DNA of 64,000 nt from Hymenobacter sp. YIM 151500-1 (GCF_025979885.1 NZ_CP110139.1:4732001-4796000), one strand, 5' to 3'; counted from the first letter of the stretch, positions 8,656 to 18,075 are shown. Numbers and translations: made by a program. Notes: generated by a model not told the origin, from the letters alone.

Positions 8656-9327
8656 ATGCAAATTTCTACCCCTCGGATACTGGCCGTGCTGCTGGTGTCG
8701 CTGCTGCTCACCGCCTGTGGGCCCAACATCTACCTAGCGAATGATTTTCGCGCCTACGCTCCCAAGCACAAAACGGTAGCCATTCTGCCGGCCGCCGTGA
8801 CCATGCAACTGCGCCCCAACCAGGCCCGCAACACGTCGGCCGAGCAAATGCGCGACATGGAATTCAAGACTGGCCTCGATTTTCAGGATAGAATATACGC
8901 TTGGCTGCTGCGCCGCAGTAGCCAGCGCGGCTACACCGTGCAGTTTCAGGACGTAATGCAAACCAATTCCCGTCTGCGCGAAAGCGGGATTCCGTTTGAG
9001 GAGTTGCGCGCCCACTCCCCGCAGGAGCTGGCCAAGCTCCTGGGCGTGGATGCCGTGCTGACCACCAGCGTGCGGACCAACAAGCCCATGAGCGACGGCG
9101 CCGCCCTGGCGTTGGGGGCCGCCTCCCTCTTACTGGGCGGTGGCGGGTATGGCGGCGCCACCAACGAAGCCAATATCTCGGTGACTATCCATGAGTCGGA
9201 CGCCGGCAAGCTGCTGTGGAAGTACGACTTCGTAGCGGCCGGTTCGGTGGGCAGCTCCACCGAAGGCGTCGTAAACGCGCTGATGCGCAATGCTTCCAAG
9301 AAATTTCCTTACACTCCCAAATCGTAG
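8656..9327 (+). CDS. Lipoprotein, unknown
   Basis: A 223-residue lipoprotein. The ATG at 8656 opens a signal peptide with lipobox LLTAC. The mature part has TVAILPAAVTMQL, a helical region and an alpha/beta block LAKLLGVDAVLTTSVRTNKP, then a Gly-rich LGGGGYGG turn and VTIHESDAGKLLWKYDF. This shape resembles the periplasmic LpoB/CsgG-like lipoprotein fold, but that is a loose impression. Followed by a terminator. Confidence 0.75.
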   Translation: MQISTPRILAVLLVSLLLTACGPNIYLANDFRAYAPKHKTVAILPAAVTMQLRPNQARNTSAEQMRDMEFKTGLDFQDRIYAWLLRRSSQRGYTVQFQDVMQTNSRLRESGIPFEELRAHSPQELAKLLGVDAVLTTSVRTNKPMSDGAALALGAASLLLGGGGYGGATNEANISVTIHESDAGKLLWKYDFVAAGSVGSSTEGVVNALMRNASKKFPYTPKS

Positions 9328-9356
9328 GCTACCGGCCCGGCCGGTGGTAGCTTCTG

Positions 9357-9388
9357 AAAGCTGCTCTCATCCGGGAGCAGCTTTTCTT
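9357..9388 (+). terminator. Intrinsic terminator
   Basis: Stem AAAGCTGCTC / GAGCAGCTTT with an 8-nt loop followed by TTCTTTT, 30 nt after the lipoprotein stop. Confidence 0.75.
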
Positions 9389-9543
9389 TTACCCAAGTGG
9401 CAGAGAAAAGCCAGCTGAGTAGCCCGTGCCGGCAGAAAACCGTACCTTTTGCAACCCACGCAGGGCGGGCCAGAATGGTATTGCTGGGTGCCATCCGGCC
9501 GGCTTCGGGGTTGTTTTCCTGCTCATGCTCTCGTATCTGGCTT

Positions 9544-10002
9544 ATGGCTGAATCTGCTGATAAAACGGTAGTGGTAAAAGTGGGCCCCGAGGCCCTGCTG
9601 GCCGATGTGCAGGCCGGCCGCCACACCTGGCTGGTCGACGAGCCCGCCGACGTGGGCGGGCAGGACCGGGGCCCCACGCCCTACGACCTGCTGCTGTCGG
9701 CGCTGGGCGCGTGCACGGCCATTACTCTGCGCCTCTACGCTACCCAAAAGAAGTGGCCCTTGGAAGGCATAGAGGTGCGCCTGCGCCACCAGCGCGTGCA
9801 CCAGCAGGACTGTGAGCAGTGCGAGCAGGCCGGCCACATGCTGGAAGAGGTGCAGAAAGAATTGCGCCTGCTCGGCCCCCTCACCACCGAGCAGCGCCAG
9901 CGTCTCGAAGCTATTTCCGCCAAGTGTCCCGTCCAGAAGACCCTCACCGGCAGCCTCCGCATCGTGACCTCGCTTGTAGAAGAGACGCTTATAGAAGAAT
10001 AG
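9544..10002 (+). CDS. OsmC family protein
   Basis: A 152-residue OsmC/Ohr-fold protein, a family of thiol peroxidases that reduce organic hydroperoxides. Both conserved cysteines are present: LGACTAITLR (about residue 57) and KCPVQKTL near the C-terminus. DRGPTPYDLLLSALGAC is the hallmark OsmC block. An insert rich in Cys and Gln (QQDCEQCEQAGH) lies in the middle. The ATG at 9544 removes an unlikely N-terminal extension. Within OsmC versus Ohr subfamilies it looks more like the YhfA/OsmC branch. Confidence 0.88.
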   Translation: MAESADKTVVVKVGPEALLADVQAGRHTWLVDEPADVGGQDRGPTPYDLLLSALGACTAITLRLYATQKKWPLEGIEVRLRHQRVHQQDCEQCEQAGHMLEEVQKELRLLGPLTTEQRQRLEAISAKCPVQKTLTGSLRIVTSLVEETLIEE

Positions 10003-10057
10003 TGTCATGGCAAAGACGCAGGTCACCGTAATCTGTCATTCTTACCACCTTCCCATT

Positions 10058-10324
10058 ATGGCTATCTGCACTCACCTCCAAGCTATTGAAACCCTGATTC
10101 CGGCGCCGGCCGAGCACGTTTGCCCGGAGTGCGTAGCCCTGGGCGACCAATGGGTGCACCTGCGCGTGTGCCAGACCTGCGGCCACGTCGGCTGCTGCGA
10201 CTCGTCCAAGAACAAGCACGCCACCGGTCACTTCCGCGCCACCCAGCACCCGGTAGTTACTTCGGCCGAGCCCGGCGAGCAGTGGGCCTGGTGCTACCAG
10301 GACGAGCAGCTGGCCGAATACTAA
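10058..10324 (+). CDS. UBP-type zinc finger protein
   Basis: An 88-residue protein that is essentially one UBP (ubiquitin-hydrolase-type) zinc finger. Cys and His ligands are clear: CTHL at residue 4, CPEC, CQTCGHVGCCDSSKNKHA, GHF and QHPV. In bacteria such stand-alone UBP fingers have unknown partners. It starts at the ATG at 10058, where the finger begins. Its stop overlaps the first base of the palindromic element that separates it from convergent serS. Confidence 0.87.
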   Translation: MAICTHLQAIETLIPAPAEHVCPECVALGDQWVHLRVCQTCGHVGCCDSSKNKHATGHFRATQHPVVTSAEPGEQWAWCYQDEQLAEY

Positions 10325-10471
10325 ATCACAGATTAGGCAGATTGAGCGGATTTCACAGATGTAGGAGCCCCTGATACTGTGCTGCGAAAAGCAAACAGCC
10401 GCCCGATGAGGCGGCTGTTTGTTAAGTGTAGCAATCCGTGAAATCCTTTTAATCTGCTCAATCTGCGACTT
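10324..10471. repeat. Palindromic intergenic element, family A (second copy)
   Basis: The left arm begins AATCACAGATTAGGCAGATT at 10324; the right arm at about 10432-10471 is its imperfect reverse complement (CCGTGAAATCC...AATCTGCTCAATCTGCG). It fills the gap between convergent genes and overlaps both stop codons. It carries a central terminator, as does the copy at 2140. Confidence 0.85.
10393..10420. terminator. Terminator at centre of family A element
   Basis: AAACAGCCGCC / GGCGGCTGTTT, 11-bp perfect stem with a 6-nt loop, A-rich to the left and T-rich to the right, so it works in both directions between convergent genes. Confidence 0.8.
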
Positions 10472-11750
10472 AGGCTGTGATTTTCTCGAACCCGCAGTAG
10501 CGGTGCAGCACCTGGGGCAAGCGGATGCTGCCGTCGGCTTGCTGGTTGTTTTCGAGCAGGGCCGCCACGATGCGGGGCAGGGCCAGGGCCGAGCCGTTGA
10601 GCGTGTGCAGAAGCTGGGTTTTCCCGTTTTCGGTGCGGTAGCGCAGCTTGAGGCGGTTGGCCTGGTAGCTTTCAAAGTTGCTGGCCGAGCTTACTTCCAG
10701 CCAGCGGCCTTGGGCGGCGCTCCACACCTCCAGGTCGTAGGTGAGGGCCGAGGTGAAGCTCATGTCGCCGCCGCAGAGGCGCAGCACGCGGTAGGGCAGC
10801 TCCAGCTTCTGCAAAAGGCCTTCGATGTGGGCCAGCATTTCCTCTAGCTGCGCGTAGCTGTGGTCGGGGTGGGCAATCTGCACGATTTCCACCTTATCGA
10901 ACTGATGCAGGCGGTTGAGGCCGCGCACATCGGCGCCCCAGGAGCCGGCCTCCCGGCGGAAGCAGGGCGTGTAGCCGGCATTGCGGATGGGCAGCTTCTC
11001 GGGCTGGATGATTTCGTCGCGGTAGAGGTTGGTGATGGGCACCTCGGCCGTCGGAATCAGGTACAGATTATCCTGGGCGTCGTGGTACATCTGCCCGTCC
11101 TTGTCGGGCAGCTGGCCGGTGCCGTAGCCGGAGGCTTCGTTTACCAGAATGGGCGGCTGGATTTCGTCGTAGCCGGCGGCGCGGGCCTCGTCGAGGAAGA
11201 AGTTGATGAGGGCGCGTTGCAGGCGGGCACCCTGGTTTTTGTACACCGGGAAGCCGGCGCCCGTGATTTTGTTGCCCAGCTCGAAGTCAATGATGTCGAG
11301 CTTCTTGATCAGCTCCCAGTGCGGCTGGGCCGAAGCCGGCAGCTCGGGCCGGGCGCCTACTTCGCGCACCACTTCATTATCCTGGGCCGTGCGGCCTTCG
11401 GGTACGCTGGTGTGGGGCAGGTTGGGCAGCTTGTAGAGAGCCTGCTGAAGGGCAATTTCCACCTGGCTCAGCTCGTCGGCGTGCTGCTTGGTGTGCTGCT
11501 TTAGCTCGGCGGTGCGGGCCTTCAGGGTTTCGGCGCCGGCTTTGTCGCCCGACTTCATCAGGGCCCCAATCTGGCGGGCCAGCTCGTTGGCTTCGGCCTG
11601 GGCCGTGTCGTGGGCGGTTTGCAGGTCTTTGCGGCGCTGGTCCAGGGCCAGTACGGCCTGCACGTCGGCCTCGGCCGTTTTATAGTGCTTTTTGGCCAGG
11701 CCAGCCAGCACCGCGTCGGGGTGCTCTCTCAGTACGGAAACTTGCAGCAT
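10470..11750 (-). CDS. serS: Serine--tRNA ligase
   Basis: A 426-residue seryl-tRNA synthetase of normal length. The N-terminal domain is the tRNA-binding coiled coil (about residues 30-105, rich in Ala/Glu/Lys). The class II catalytic core has motif 2 (TPCFRREAGSWG), then QFDKVEI, and motif 3 near the C-terminus (NGSALALPRIVAALLENNQ). It charges tRNA(Ser) in the cytoplasm. Stand-alone gene, divergent from rho. Confidence 0.97.
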   Translation of the reverse strand: MLQVSVLREHPDAVLAGLAKKHYKTAEADVQAVLALDQRRKDLQTAHDTAQAEANELARQIGALMKSGDKAGAETLKARTAELKQHTKQHADELSQVEIALQQALYKLPNLPHTSVPEGRTAQDNEVVREVGARPELPASAQPHWELIKKLDIIDFELGNKITGAGFPVYKNQGARLQRALINFFLDEARAAGYDEIQPPILVNEASGYGTGQLPDKDGQMYHDAQDNLYLIPTAEVPITNLYRDEIIQPEKLPIRNAGYTPCFRREAGSWGADVRGLNRLHQFDKVEIVQIAHPDHSYAQLEEMLAHIEGLLQKLELPYRVLRLCGGDMSFTSALTYDLEVWSAAQGRWLEVSSASNFESYQANRLKLRYRTENGKTQLLHTLNGSALALPRIVAALLENNQQADGSIRLPQVLHRYCGFEKITA

Positions 11751-12284
11751 ATCAGCGGAAGGGAAAAGTGCAGCGTGGGGCCTTTAGAAAGCCTGCACAG
11801 AACAAATCAGAACAAAACGAAACAAAGGCAGAACAAAACAGAACAAGGCAAAAGTAGGTGGTCTGAACTACAGATACGGGCTTTTCGTTACGACTGCACA
11901 CGCCACCTGAGCGGGAGAAGACTTCTGGAGCTCGCCGTTTGAGGTTGGGGAAAGGGAAGTGGCGCCCGGCTCGTTTGGCAGCTCAGAATGCCAATCACTT
12001 ACGAGCGGTAAATTTCCCGCATCCGATTTGGCAGTTCCAGCGTATTACGCTAACATTGCGCTAGCAAGCCGGCTGCTGATTGCCGGGTCCGCGGATAGTA
12101 TTTCACGCGTACGGCCCGTACTTCTTCCCAGCGCCTCTCCGGCTACCGCCCTTCTGCTGCTATTCATTTTCTCCCGGATCCTGTATCTGGCGCGGCCCCT
12201 GCGGCTGCTGTTTGTGTCCGGAATGGCCCGTGCTGCCCTGTCTTTGGCTTCTAGCCCCGCCTGTTTTTTTGCCTTGCTTCCTAT
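11751..12284. other. Divergent intergenic region between serS and rho
   Basis: 534 nt without a convincing gene. Bases 11798-11850 hold five degenerate repeats of CAGAACAAAA, which on the serS strand give a run of TTGTTCTG units and may be part of the serS promoter. The remainder is probably the rho promoter and a long 5' leader; I see no clear TAnnTTTG box. A 115-codon open frame here has no coding character. Confidence 0.5.
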
Positions 12285-14465
12285 ATGTACACTATTGATG
12301 AGCTGAAGGACCGTTTGCTGTCCGAATTGAAAGAAATTGCCGAAAAGCTAAACGTCGGAAACTTCAAGAAACTCAGCAAGCAGGACCTCATTTACAAGAT
12401 TCTTGACCAGCAGGCCATTACGCCGCCCGACAAGTTGCCCCAGAAGATAAAGCCCGCTACGGCTTCCGCCGAGGCTGCTCCCGCTGCTGCTGAGCCTGCT
12501 CCGGCTTTGGCCGAAGCGGCTCCGGTGGCCGCCGTTCCAGCCAAGGCCCCGCGGGCTGCCCGTCCCGCCCGCCCGGCTACCCGCCGGGAGCCCGCCCGTG
12601 CCGCAACAGCCGAAGCCTCGGATGTTGCCGTAGCCGAAGAGGAAGCTCCTGCTGCCGCCGTAGCCGCGCCGGCCCCGCTTGTGGATGCGCCCCAAATTGC
12701 CATACCAGCGCCCGCCGAGTCTTTGGATGGCTCTGCTGATGGCTTGGTCGATGGCGCGGCTGACCCCGACCGGCCCGTGAAGCTCTATCAGCGCCCGGAG
12801 CGCCGCCCCCGCACCGACCGTGCCGGCCGCCCCGTGCCGGCTCCCACGGCTAATGGCCCGGCCCCGGAAACTGCTACTGCCCCTGAAGCTGCTGGTGAGG
12901 CAGTGCCCGCCGAAGCTCCGGCTCCGGAAGCCCCAGCCGCTCCGGCCGAGGCCCCCGCTCCGGCACCCCGGCCCCAGGAAAACGGCCGCGCCGATGGGCG
13001 GGCTTTCCGCGACGGCCGCGAGTTCCGGCACGACCAGCCCCGCCCCGATGGCCGCGCCGACCGCCCCGAACCGCCCCGCCCCGACGGCGCCCCGCGCAAC
13101 GACCAGCCCCGCGAGCCGCGGCCCGAGGCCCCCCGCGCCGAGTTCCGCCACGATGCCCCGCGCGACAACCGCGACCCGAACCGCCCCCTGCGCGACGGCA
13201 GCCGTCCCGACGCCCGCGACATGCGGGAACAGCGCCGCGAGGAGCGGTTTGCCGCGCGGGAGATGCAGCGCCAGCAGCGGCAAGAGCAGCGCCAGGAAGT
13301 ACGTACGGGCACCGCCGAGCAGCCCCGGCCTTCCCGCGCCGTGGAGTTCGACATCACCATTCCGGGTGATGGCACGCTGGAAATGATGCCCGATGGTGGC
13401 TACGGCTTCCTGCGCAGCCCGTTCTACAACTACCTGGCCTCGCCCGACGACATCTACGTGGCGCCCCAACAGATCAAGCAGTTTGCCCTGAAGGCCGGCG
13501 ACACGGTGAAGTGCACCATCCGCCCGCCCCGCGACGGCGAGAAGTACTACGCGCTGGTGGGCGTGGACAGCATCAACGGCCGCTCGGTGGAAGAGGCCCG
13601 TGACCGTATCCCGTTCAACAACCTCACGCCGCTGTTTGCCGAGGAACGCCTGAAGCTGGCCACCAAGCCCAGCCAGTACAGCACCCGCATCCTCGACCTG
13701 TTTGCACCCATCGGCAAGGGCCAGCGGGGCCTGATTGTGGCCCAGCCCAAAACGGGTAAAACGGTGCTGCTCCAGGAAATTGCCAACGCCATCAGCGAGA
13801 ACCATCCAGAGGTGTATCTGATGATTCTGCTCATCGACGAGCGCCCGGAGGAGGTAACTGACATGGCCCGCTCGGTGAAGGCCGAAGTGCTTAGCTCGAC
13901 CTTTGACGAAACGGCCGACCGCCACGTGAAAATTGCCACCATTGCCATGGAAAAGGCCAAGCGCCTCGTGGAGTGCGGCCACGACGTGGTAATTCTGCTC
14001 GACTCCATCACCCGCCTAGCCCGCGCCTACAACACGGTGCAGCCGGCTTCGGGCAAGATTTTGTCGGGTGGTGTGGATGCCAATGCTTTGCACAAGCCCA
14101 AGCGCTTCTTCGGGGCGGCCCGCAACGTGGAAGATGGCGGCTCACTCACCATCATTGCCACGGCCCTCATCGAAACCGGCTCCAAGATGGACGAGGTAAT
14201 CTTCGAGGAATTCAAAGGCACCGGCAACATGGAACTGCAGCTGGACCGTAAGCTGGCCAACAAGCGCATCTTCCCGGCCATCGACGTGCCGGCCTCCGGT
14301 ACCCGCCGCGAAGACCTGCTCATGAGCAAGGACGAGCTAAACCGGGTGTGGGTGCTGCGCAAGTTTATGTCGGACATGACGGCCTCCGAAGCCATGGAGT
14401 TCCTCAAAGACCGTATGAAAGGCACCAAGGACAACGACGAGTTCCTGATGGCCATGAACGGCTAG
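12285..14465 (+). CDS. rho: Transcription termination factor Rho with disordered insert
   Basis: A 726-residue Rho, far longer than the ~420 of E. coli. Residues 1-45 are the N-terminal helical domain (MYTIDELKDRLLSELKEIAE). About residues 48-345 form a low-complexity insert: Ala/Pro/Glu-rich first, then Arg/Asp/Pro-rich. The RNA-binding cold-shock domain follows (EMMPDGGYGFLRSP), then the ATPase core with Walker A AQPKTGKTVLL, LIDERPEEVTDM, LLDSITRLARAYN and the R-loop region. Rho is a hexameric RNA helicase that ends transcription. In Bacteroides, a Rho insert of this type drives phase separation, so the same is plausible here. Confidence 0.97.
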   Translation: MYTIDELKDRLLSELKEIAEKLNVGNFKKLSKQDLIYKILDQQAITPPDKLPQKIKPATASAEAAPAAAEPAPALAEAAPVAAVPAKAPRAARPARPATRREPARAATAEASDVAVAEEEAPAAAVAAPAPLVDAPQIAIPAPAESLDGSADGLVDGAADPDRPVKLYQRPERRPRTDRAGRPVPAPTANGPAPETATAPEAAGEAVPAEAPAPEAPAAPAEAPAPAPRPQENGRADGRAFRDGREFRHDQPRPDGRADRPEPPRPDGAPRNDQPREPRPEAPRAEFRHDAPRDNRDPNRPLRDGSRPDARDMREQRREERFAAREMQRQQRQEQRQEVRTGTAEQPRPSRAVEFDITIPGDGTLEMMPDGGYGFLRSPFYNYLASPDDIYVAPQQIKQFALKAGDTVKCTIRPPRDGEKYYALVGVDSINGRSVEEARDRIPFNNLTPLFAEERLKLATKPSQYSTRILDLFAPIGKGQRGLIVAQPKTGKTVLLQEIANAISENHPEVYLMILLIDERPEEVTDMARSVKAEVLSSTFDETADRHVKIATIAMEKAKRLVECGHDVVILLDSITRLARAYNTVQPASGKILSGGVDANALHKPKRFFGAARNVEDGGSLTIIATALIETGSKMDEVIFEEFKGTGNMELQLDRKLANKRIFPAIDVPASGTRREDLLMSKDELNRVWVLRKFMSDMTASEAMEFLKDRMKGTKDNDEFLMAMNG

Positions 14466-14493
14466 GTTGCGTGTCGTCAGCTGACCCGATTAT

Positions 14494-14529
14494 AAAAAGC
14501 CCGCTTCACAATCGTGAAGCGGGCTTTTT
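14494..14529 (+). terminator. Intrinsic terminator after rho
   Basis: GCCCGCTTCAC / GTGAAGCGGGC, 11-bp perfect stem, 4-nt loop, flanked by A5 and T5. Confidence 0.9.
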
Positions 14530-14592
14530 GTGTTTAAGACTTTGTGTTTAAGACTATGAACGGACGGTCATGCTGTCGTGCGCGTGGTAACT

Positions 14593-14685
14593 GTCATGCT
14601 GAGCTTGCCGAAGCATCTCTCCCGCTTCGTTGTAGTGCTAATCAATTAGCCCGCGGTAGAGATGCTTCGACAAGCTCAGCGTGAC
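14593..14685. repeat. Inverted repeat, GTCATGCTGAGCTTG family
   Basis: 33-bp arms (30 of 33 paired) at 14593-14625 and 14653-14685, containing GAAGCATCTCT. The flank at 14700-14745 (CATCAGCACGCGAGGTGCTGC) has a relative near 47215-47260 (GTCAGCACGCGGGATGC), so parts of this element are dispersed. Confidence 0.8.
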
Positions 14686-14796
14686 GATTACCTTCTAACA
14701 TCAGCACGCGAGGTGCTGCACTCCGTTCGGCATGACAGGCAAATGCCGGCAAAGTAGCGTTTGGTTGTCGGCAATTATCCCCGGTTCTTTGCGGTT

Positions 14797-15465
14797 ATGG
14801 CACAGCATGACCTCCCCGAACTTCTTTATATCTACGATGCGTACTGTGGCTGGTGCTACGGCATGAGCCCGGTGCTGCTGCGCGTGCAAGAGGCCTTTTC
14901 CGACCGCCTGACCGTGAATGTGCTCAGCGGCGGCATGCTAACCGGCGAGCAGGCCGAACCCATCGGGGAAGGCTGGGACTACATCAGCCAGGCTATGCCC
15001 CAGGTGGAGCGCGCTACGGGCGTGCAGTTTGGGGAGGCATACAAGCAGCTGGGGGCGCAGGGCACGTATTGGCAAGACTCGGAGGCCCCGGCGCGGGCGC
15101 TGTACGTGTTTCGGCAGCTGGATGAGTTGCAGCGGGTGCTGCCCTTCGCCCACGATGTGCAGCGGGCCTTGTTCTGGGCAGGGCGTGACCTTAACCAAGC
15201 TGCCACCTATGAGCCGCTCGTGGAAACATATAGGCTGCCGGCCGCCAGCTTCCGGCGCCTGTTTGACCTGCCCGAAACCGCTGCCGCTGTGCAGCAGGAG
15301 TTTGGGGCCGTGCGCCGTATCGGGGTGCAGGGCTTCCCCACCGTTATTTTGCGCGTCGGCGCCCAGGGCTACGTGCTGGCCCGCGGCTTTCAGCCCTACG
15401 ATGTATTCGTGGCCGGCCTCGAACAGGCTTTGGCACAGGCTGAAGAAGAGCAGACTGGCCGGTAG
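14797..15465 (+). CDS. DsbA family oxidoreductase
   Basis: A 222-residue thioredoxin-fold protein of the DsbA/FrnE type. The active-site CGWC lies in YIYDAYCGWCYGMSP near the N-terminus and the cis-Pro region is QGFPTVILR. There is no signal peptide, so it should act in the cytoplasm, like FrnE or HCCA-isomerase relatives. The ATG at 14797 was chosen because the first strand starts about ten residues later. Confidence 0.85.
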   Translation: MAQHDLPELLYIYDAYCGWCYGMSPVLLRVQEAFSDRLTVNVLSGGMLTGEQAEPIGEGWDYISQAMPQVERATGVQFGEAYKQLGAQGTYWQDSEAPARALYVFRQLDELQRVLPFAHDVQRALFWAGRDLNQAATYEPLVETYRLPAASFRRLFDLPETAAAVQQEFGAVRRIGVQGFPTVILRVGAQGYVLARGFQPYDVFVAGLEQALAQAEEEQTGR

Positions 15466-15583
15466 CGGAGCTTTTACGGCTGCTCCGGCAAAGAGCCGTA
15501 GCTGGGTGTTACGGTAGCAGAACCTCGTCTGCTGAGCAGAAAAATCTGCGTCATCTGCTTATAATCCGCATAATTGGTGATGC

Positions 15584-16459
15584 TCAGGGCCAGAGCAGCA
15601 TCAGCACGAAAGCCAGGCTCAGGCACACCGACGACACCTGGTTCATGCGCATGGTATGCTCGAAGTCGGCGGCGGCGGCATCCTGCCACACGGCGCGGGC
15701 CCAGCGCCCGAACAGCATTACCACAGGACCAGTGGCGGCTAGAAAAATCAGCAAGTGGTGCGGGGTACGGCGGTGCAGGTAGATGAAAGCCAGCAGGGCC
15801 GCACCCAGGGCCAGGGCCAGACCCGCCCACACAAACGTGCCCCGGATTCCCAGCCGCAAGCTCAGGGTTAAGTCGCCGCGCTGGGCATCTTCTTCGTGCT
15901 GGTACACCTGGGTGAGCGGATAGGAGCCGCACAAGAAGATGGTGCTGACCAAGGCCAACCCTAGGTTGGTAGGCGCCAGCAGCTCGGCCGTGCTGGCGCC
16001 CACGCCCACCTGCGTCATCAGAAATGTGTAGGCGCCCTGAAACACCACCACCACCACCGTACTAATCAGCGGATACTTCTTCAGGCGGATACCCTCGTAG
16101 CTGTAGGCTTTCGACACCAGCAAATACACGACAACCAGCCCTGCAAATGGCAGGCTAAGCAAGGCCGAGCCCAGCACGGCCAGCCCATCAAACAGCCACA
16201 CCAGATGCAGCAGCTCCGCCGAAACTTTGGGCGGGTGCTTCAGCCCCCCGATGCTGCCTTCGTCCCGGTCGTAGTAGCTGTTGTAGCCGTTGGAGGCCGG
16301 GTAGGCCAGCCCGTGCAGCACCAGAAACACACCCAGGGCCCGCCACTCGCTGAATGGCCGCGGCATGGCACTCAGCCCAAACCAGAACACGGGCATGAGG
16401 TAGAGCGAGAATGGAATGCGGAGCAAGGGCAAGGCCCGGCGGTAGGCAGCTAGTGTCAT
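15584..16459 (-). CDS. UbiA family prenyltransferase
   Basis: A 291-residue integral membrane protein with 7-9 hydrophobic helices. The first Asp-rich motif is NGYNSYYDRDEGSIGG, matching UbiA NxxxDxxxD; the second is YQHEEDAQRGD. These bind the prenyl diphosphate through Mg2+. Its acceptor substrate cannot be told from sequence. It is third in a minus-strand operon: membrane protein, methyltransferase (18 nt upstream), UbiA. A prenyltransferase with a methyltransferase suggests modification of a lipid or quinone-like molecule. Confidence 0.87.
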   Translation of the reverse strand: MTLAAYRRALPLLRIPFSLYLMPVFWFGLSAMPRPFSEWRALGVFLVLHGLAYPASNGYNSYYDRDEGSIGGLKHPPKVSAELLHLVWLFDGLAVLGSALLSLPFAGLVVVYLLVSKAYSYEGIRLKKYPLISTVVVVVFQGAYTFLMTQVGVGASTAELLAPTNLGLALVSTIFLCGSYPLTQVYQHEEDAQRGDLTLSLRLGIRGTFVWAGLALALGAALLAFIYLHRRTPHHLLIFLAATGPVVMLFGRWARAVWQDAAAADFEHTMRMNQVSSVCLSLAFVLMLLWP

Positions 16460-16476
16460 AGCAGCTAAGCTACAGC

Positions 16477-17268
16477 TTACGCTACATTGTTGGGCGTACC
16501 CAGCAGATACGTCACTTCCGGACCCCACCAATGCCGCACCTTGCCGGCCTGCCAGGTATAGGCATTTTGCGGATCGGCGCGGCGGGCCAGGGCCAGCAGT
16601 TGCTCGGGTGGGTAGAGCCGCAGAATCGATACGCAGCCGTCCCAGATGGTGAACAGCGGAATCAGGGGCACTACGTAGGTGAAAAACAGCCGGCTCAGCC
16701 GAAACGGCCGCATAAAAGGCGTGGCCAGCAGCTGGGCCACGGGCAGCACCGTCAGAGCCAGCCCGATTTCCAGCCAGTGCTTGCCCGCCCCTTCAAACAC
16801 CCCAATCCCGGCCCGTTGCCGCACGGCATCGGCCAGAATCTGCTCGGCCAGGGGCGGCGGGAAATGGTGAAACGCCGAAAAGATAACCCGAAACCCGCGC
16901 AGGTGCGCCGGCACAGCCGTGGCATCCACGGCCGAAGCCTCGAAGGCTAGGCCGGGTGTGCGGGCTGCCAGCAACTGCCAGGCTGCCGGCTGGGGGTACA
17001 GGTCGGTGAGGCAGATGCGCGCCTCGGGCAGGCTGCTCTGGCGCAACTCATGCAAGATGCCCTCGGTGCCGCCACCCGCGCCGGCACCCAGCTCCAGCAG
17101 CTCGGCGCTACCCGTGCGGCGCAGGGCCTGGGCCAGCAGCGGCACAATGGGCCGGTAGGTACCCAGCGCCGAAATCATGAACCGCAGGTAATCCATCATA
17201 CCCGCCCGAATAACGGCCGGAAACCAGGGCTGGTCTTCAAACTCGAATAGCTGGAGGCGGAGCTTCAC
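16477..17268 (-). CDS. Class I SAM-dependent methyltransferase
   Basis: A 263-residue protein with a Rossmann methyltransferase core: motif I LLELGAGAGGGTEGIL, then ICLTDLYPQ and VIFSAFHHFPP. The C-terminal third is hydrophobic (IGLALTVLPVAQLLA, LFFTYVVPLIPLF), so it probably sits on or in the membrane. It starts with GTG, overlapping the upstream gene's TGA by four bases (GTGA), which implies translational coupling. Confidence 0.82.
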   Translation of the reverse strand: MKLRLQLFEFEDQPWFPAVIRAGMMDYLRFMISALGTYRPIVPLLAQALRRTGSAELLELGAGAGGGTEGILHELRQSSLPEARICLTDLYPQPAAWQLLAARTPGLAFEASAVDATAVPAHLRGFRVIFSAFHHFPPPLAEQILADAVRQRAGIGVFEGAGKHWLEIGLALTVLPVAQLLATPFMRPFRLSRLFFTYVVPLIPLFTIWDGCVSILRLYPPEQLLALARRADPQNAYTWQAGKVRHWWGPEVTYLLGTPNNVA

Positions 17269-17816
17269 GAGCCCTTTTTACGCAAGGTGAGCAGCGGGGT
17301 ATAGGAAAGGCGTAGTAAGTCACGGTTTACATAACAAGCCGCAGCTACCGCCGACAGCAGCCAGGGAAAGCTCAAGCCGAACATTGCTATTGAATAGTAC
17401 TTAAGAAGCATTCCGAATGGGCCGTTGTTTACTACATACAGAAATCCTACTACAAGCACGGTAGCTCCCGCCACATACGCCAGGAAAATACCAGCCGTGC
17501 CGAGCGTTAGTAGCAGTACCCGGCGCCACCGGGCTGGCTGAAGCAGGGCCTCACGAAACAGCCGCCGCATTGGGGGCTGGCGGAGTAGGGCAAACAGCCA
17601 GGCTGGTAGAATACAGATGCCGACGAGGTAAACAAACATTCCCCCTAGGTCGCGTGAGTTCTTCGATTGAACCACGCTCAAAACAAAAAGCGCTAGAAAA
17701 ATCAGAAACAGGAAAAACACCCCGCCCACCACTGTGTAGGCCGTATGGCGCCGGACACGTGCGGCTATGTCGGAAAACACGGCTTCTGGAACCATGCAAG
17801 GCAGGAAGGTGACCAA
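17265..17816 (-). CDS. Membrane protein, first gene of UbiA operon
   Basis: A 183-residue protein with about four transmembrane helices (YTVVGGVFFLFLIFLALFVL, MFVYLVGICILPAWLFALL, LLTLGTAGIFLAYVAGATVL, FGLSFPWLLSAVAA). No family recognised. Its TGA overlaps the methyltransferase GTG. The 290 nt upstream (17817-18106) separate it from a divergent gene and hold no other gene. Confidence 0.65.
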   Translation of the reverse strand: MVTFLPCMVPEAVFSDIAARVRRHTAYTVVGGVFFLFLIFLALFVLSVVQSKNSRDLGGMFVYLVGICILPAWLFALLRQPPMRRLFREALLQPARWRRVLLLTLGTAGIFLAYVAGATVLVVGFLYVVNNGPFGMLLKYYSIAMFGLSFPWLLSAVAAACYVNRDLLRLSYTPLLTLRKKGS

Positions 17817-18075
17817 ATGGAAAATCCAGACGCGTAAAACGACTGCAATGCCGCAAGCTACAGCATTTCAGAAACCATCTTCGGGAGCGAGGCGGCACCT
17901 TGCCGGGCGCAAGCCATTGGCGCCGCCACTGCCAGTCGTCTTATTCAGTGCCTCACGACTACAGGAGAGGTAGCGGTTGACGAAACTGCACGTGACGGCG
18001 CACTGGCAGCCGAAAATTCAGGTGCGTAGAAAATAGTTGTGCGGAGTGCTTGTAATCTAGCAACTAATTGATGTG

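Noticed and set aside
11959..12306. 115-codon frame upstream of rho
   Set aside because: Overlaps the rho start, lacks coding character and any recognisable motif; treated as leader.
12348..13982. 544-codon minus-strand frame inside rho
   Set aside because: Antisense shadow of rho; the Gly/Arg/Ala repeats merely mirror the low-complexity insert.
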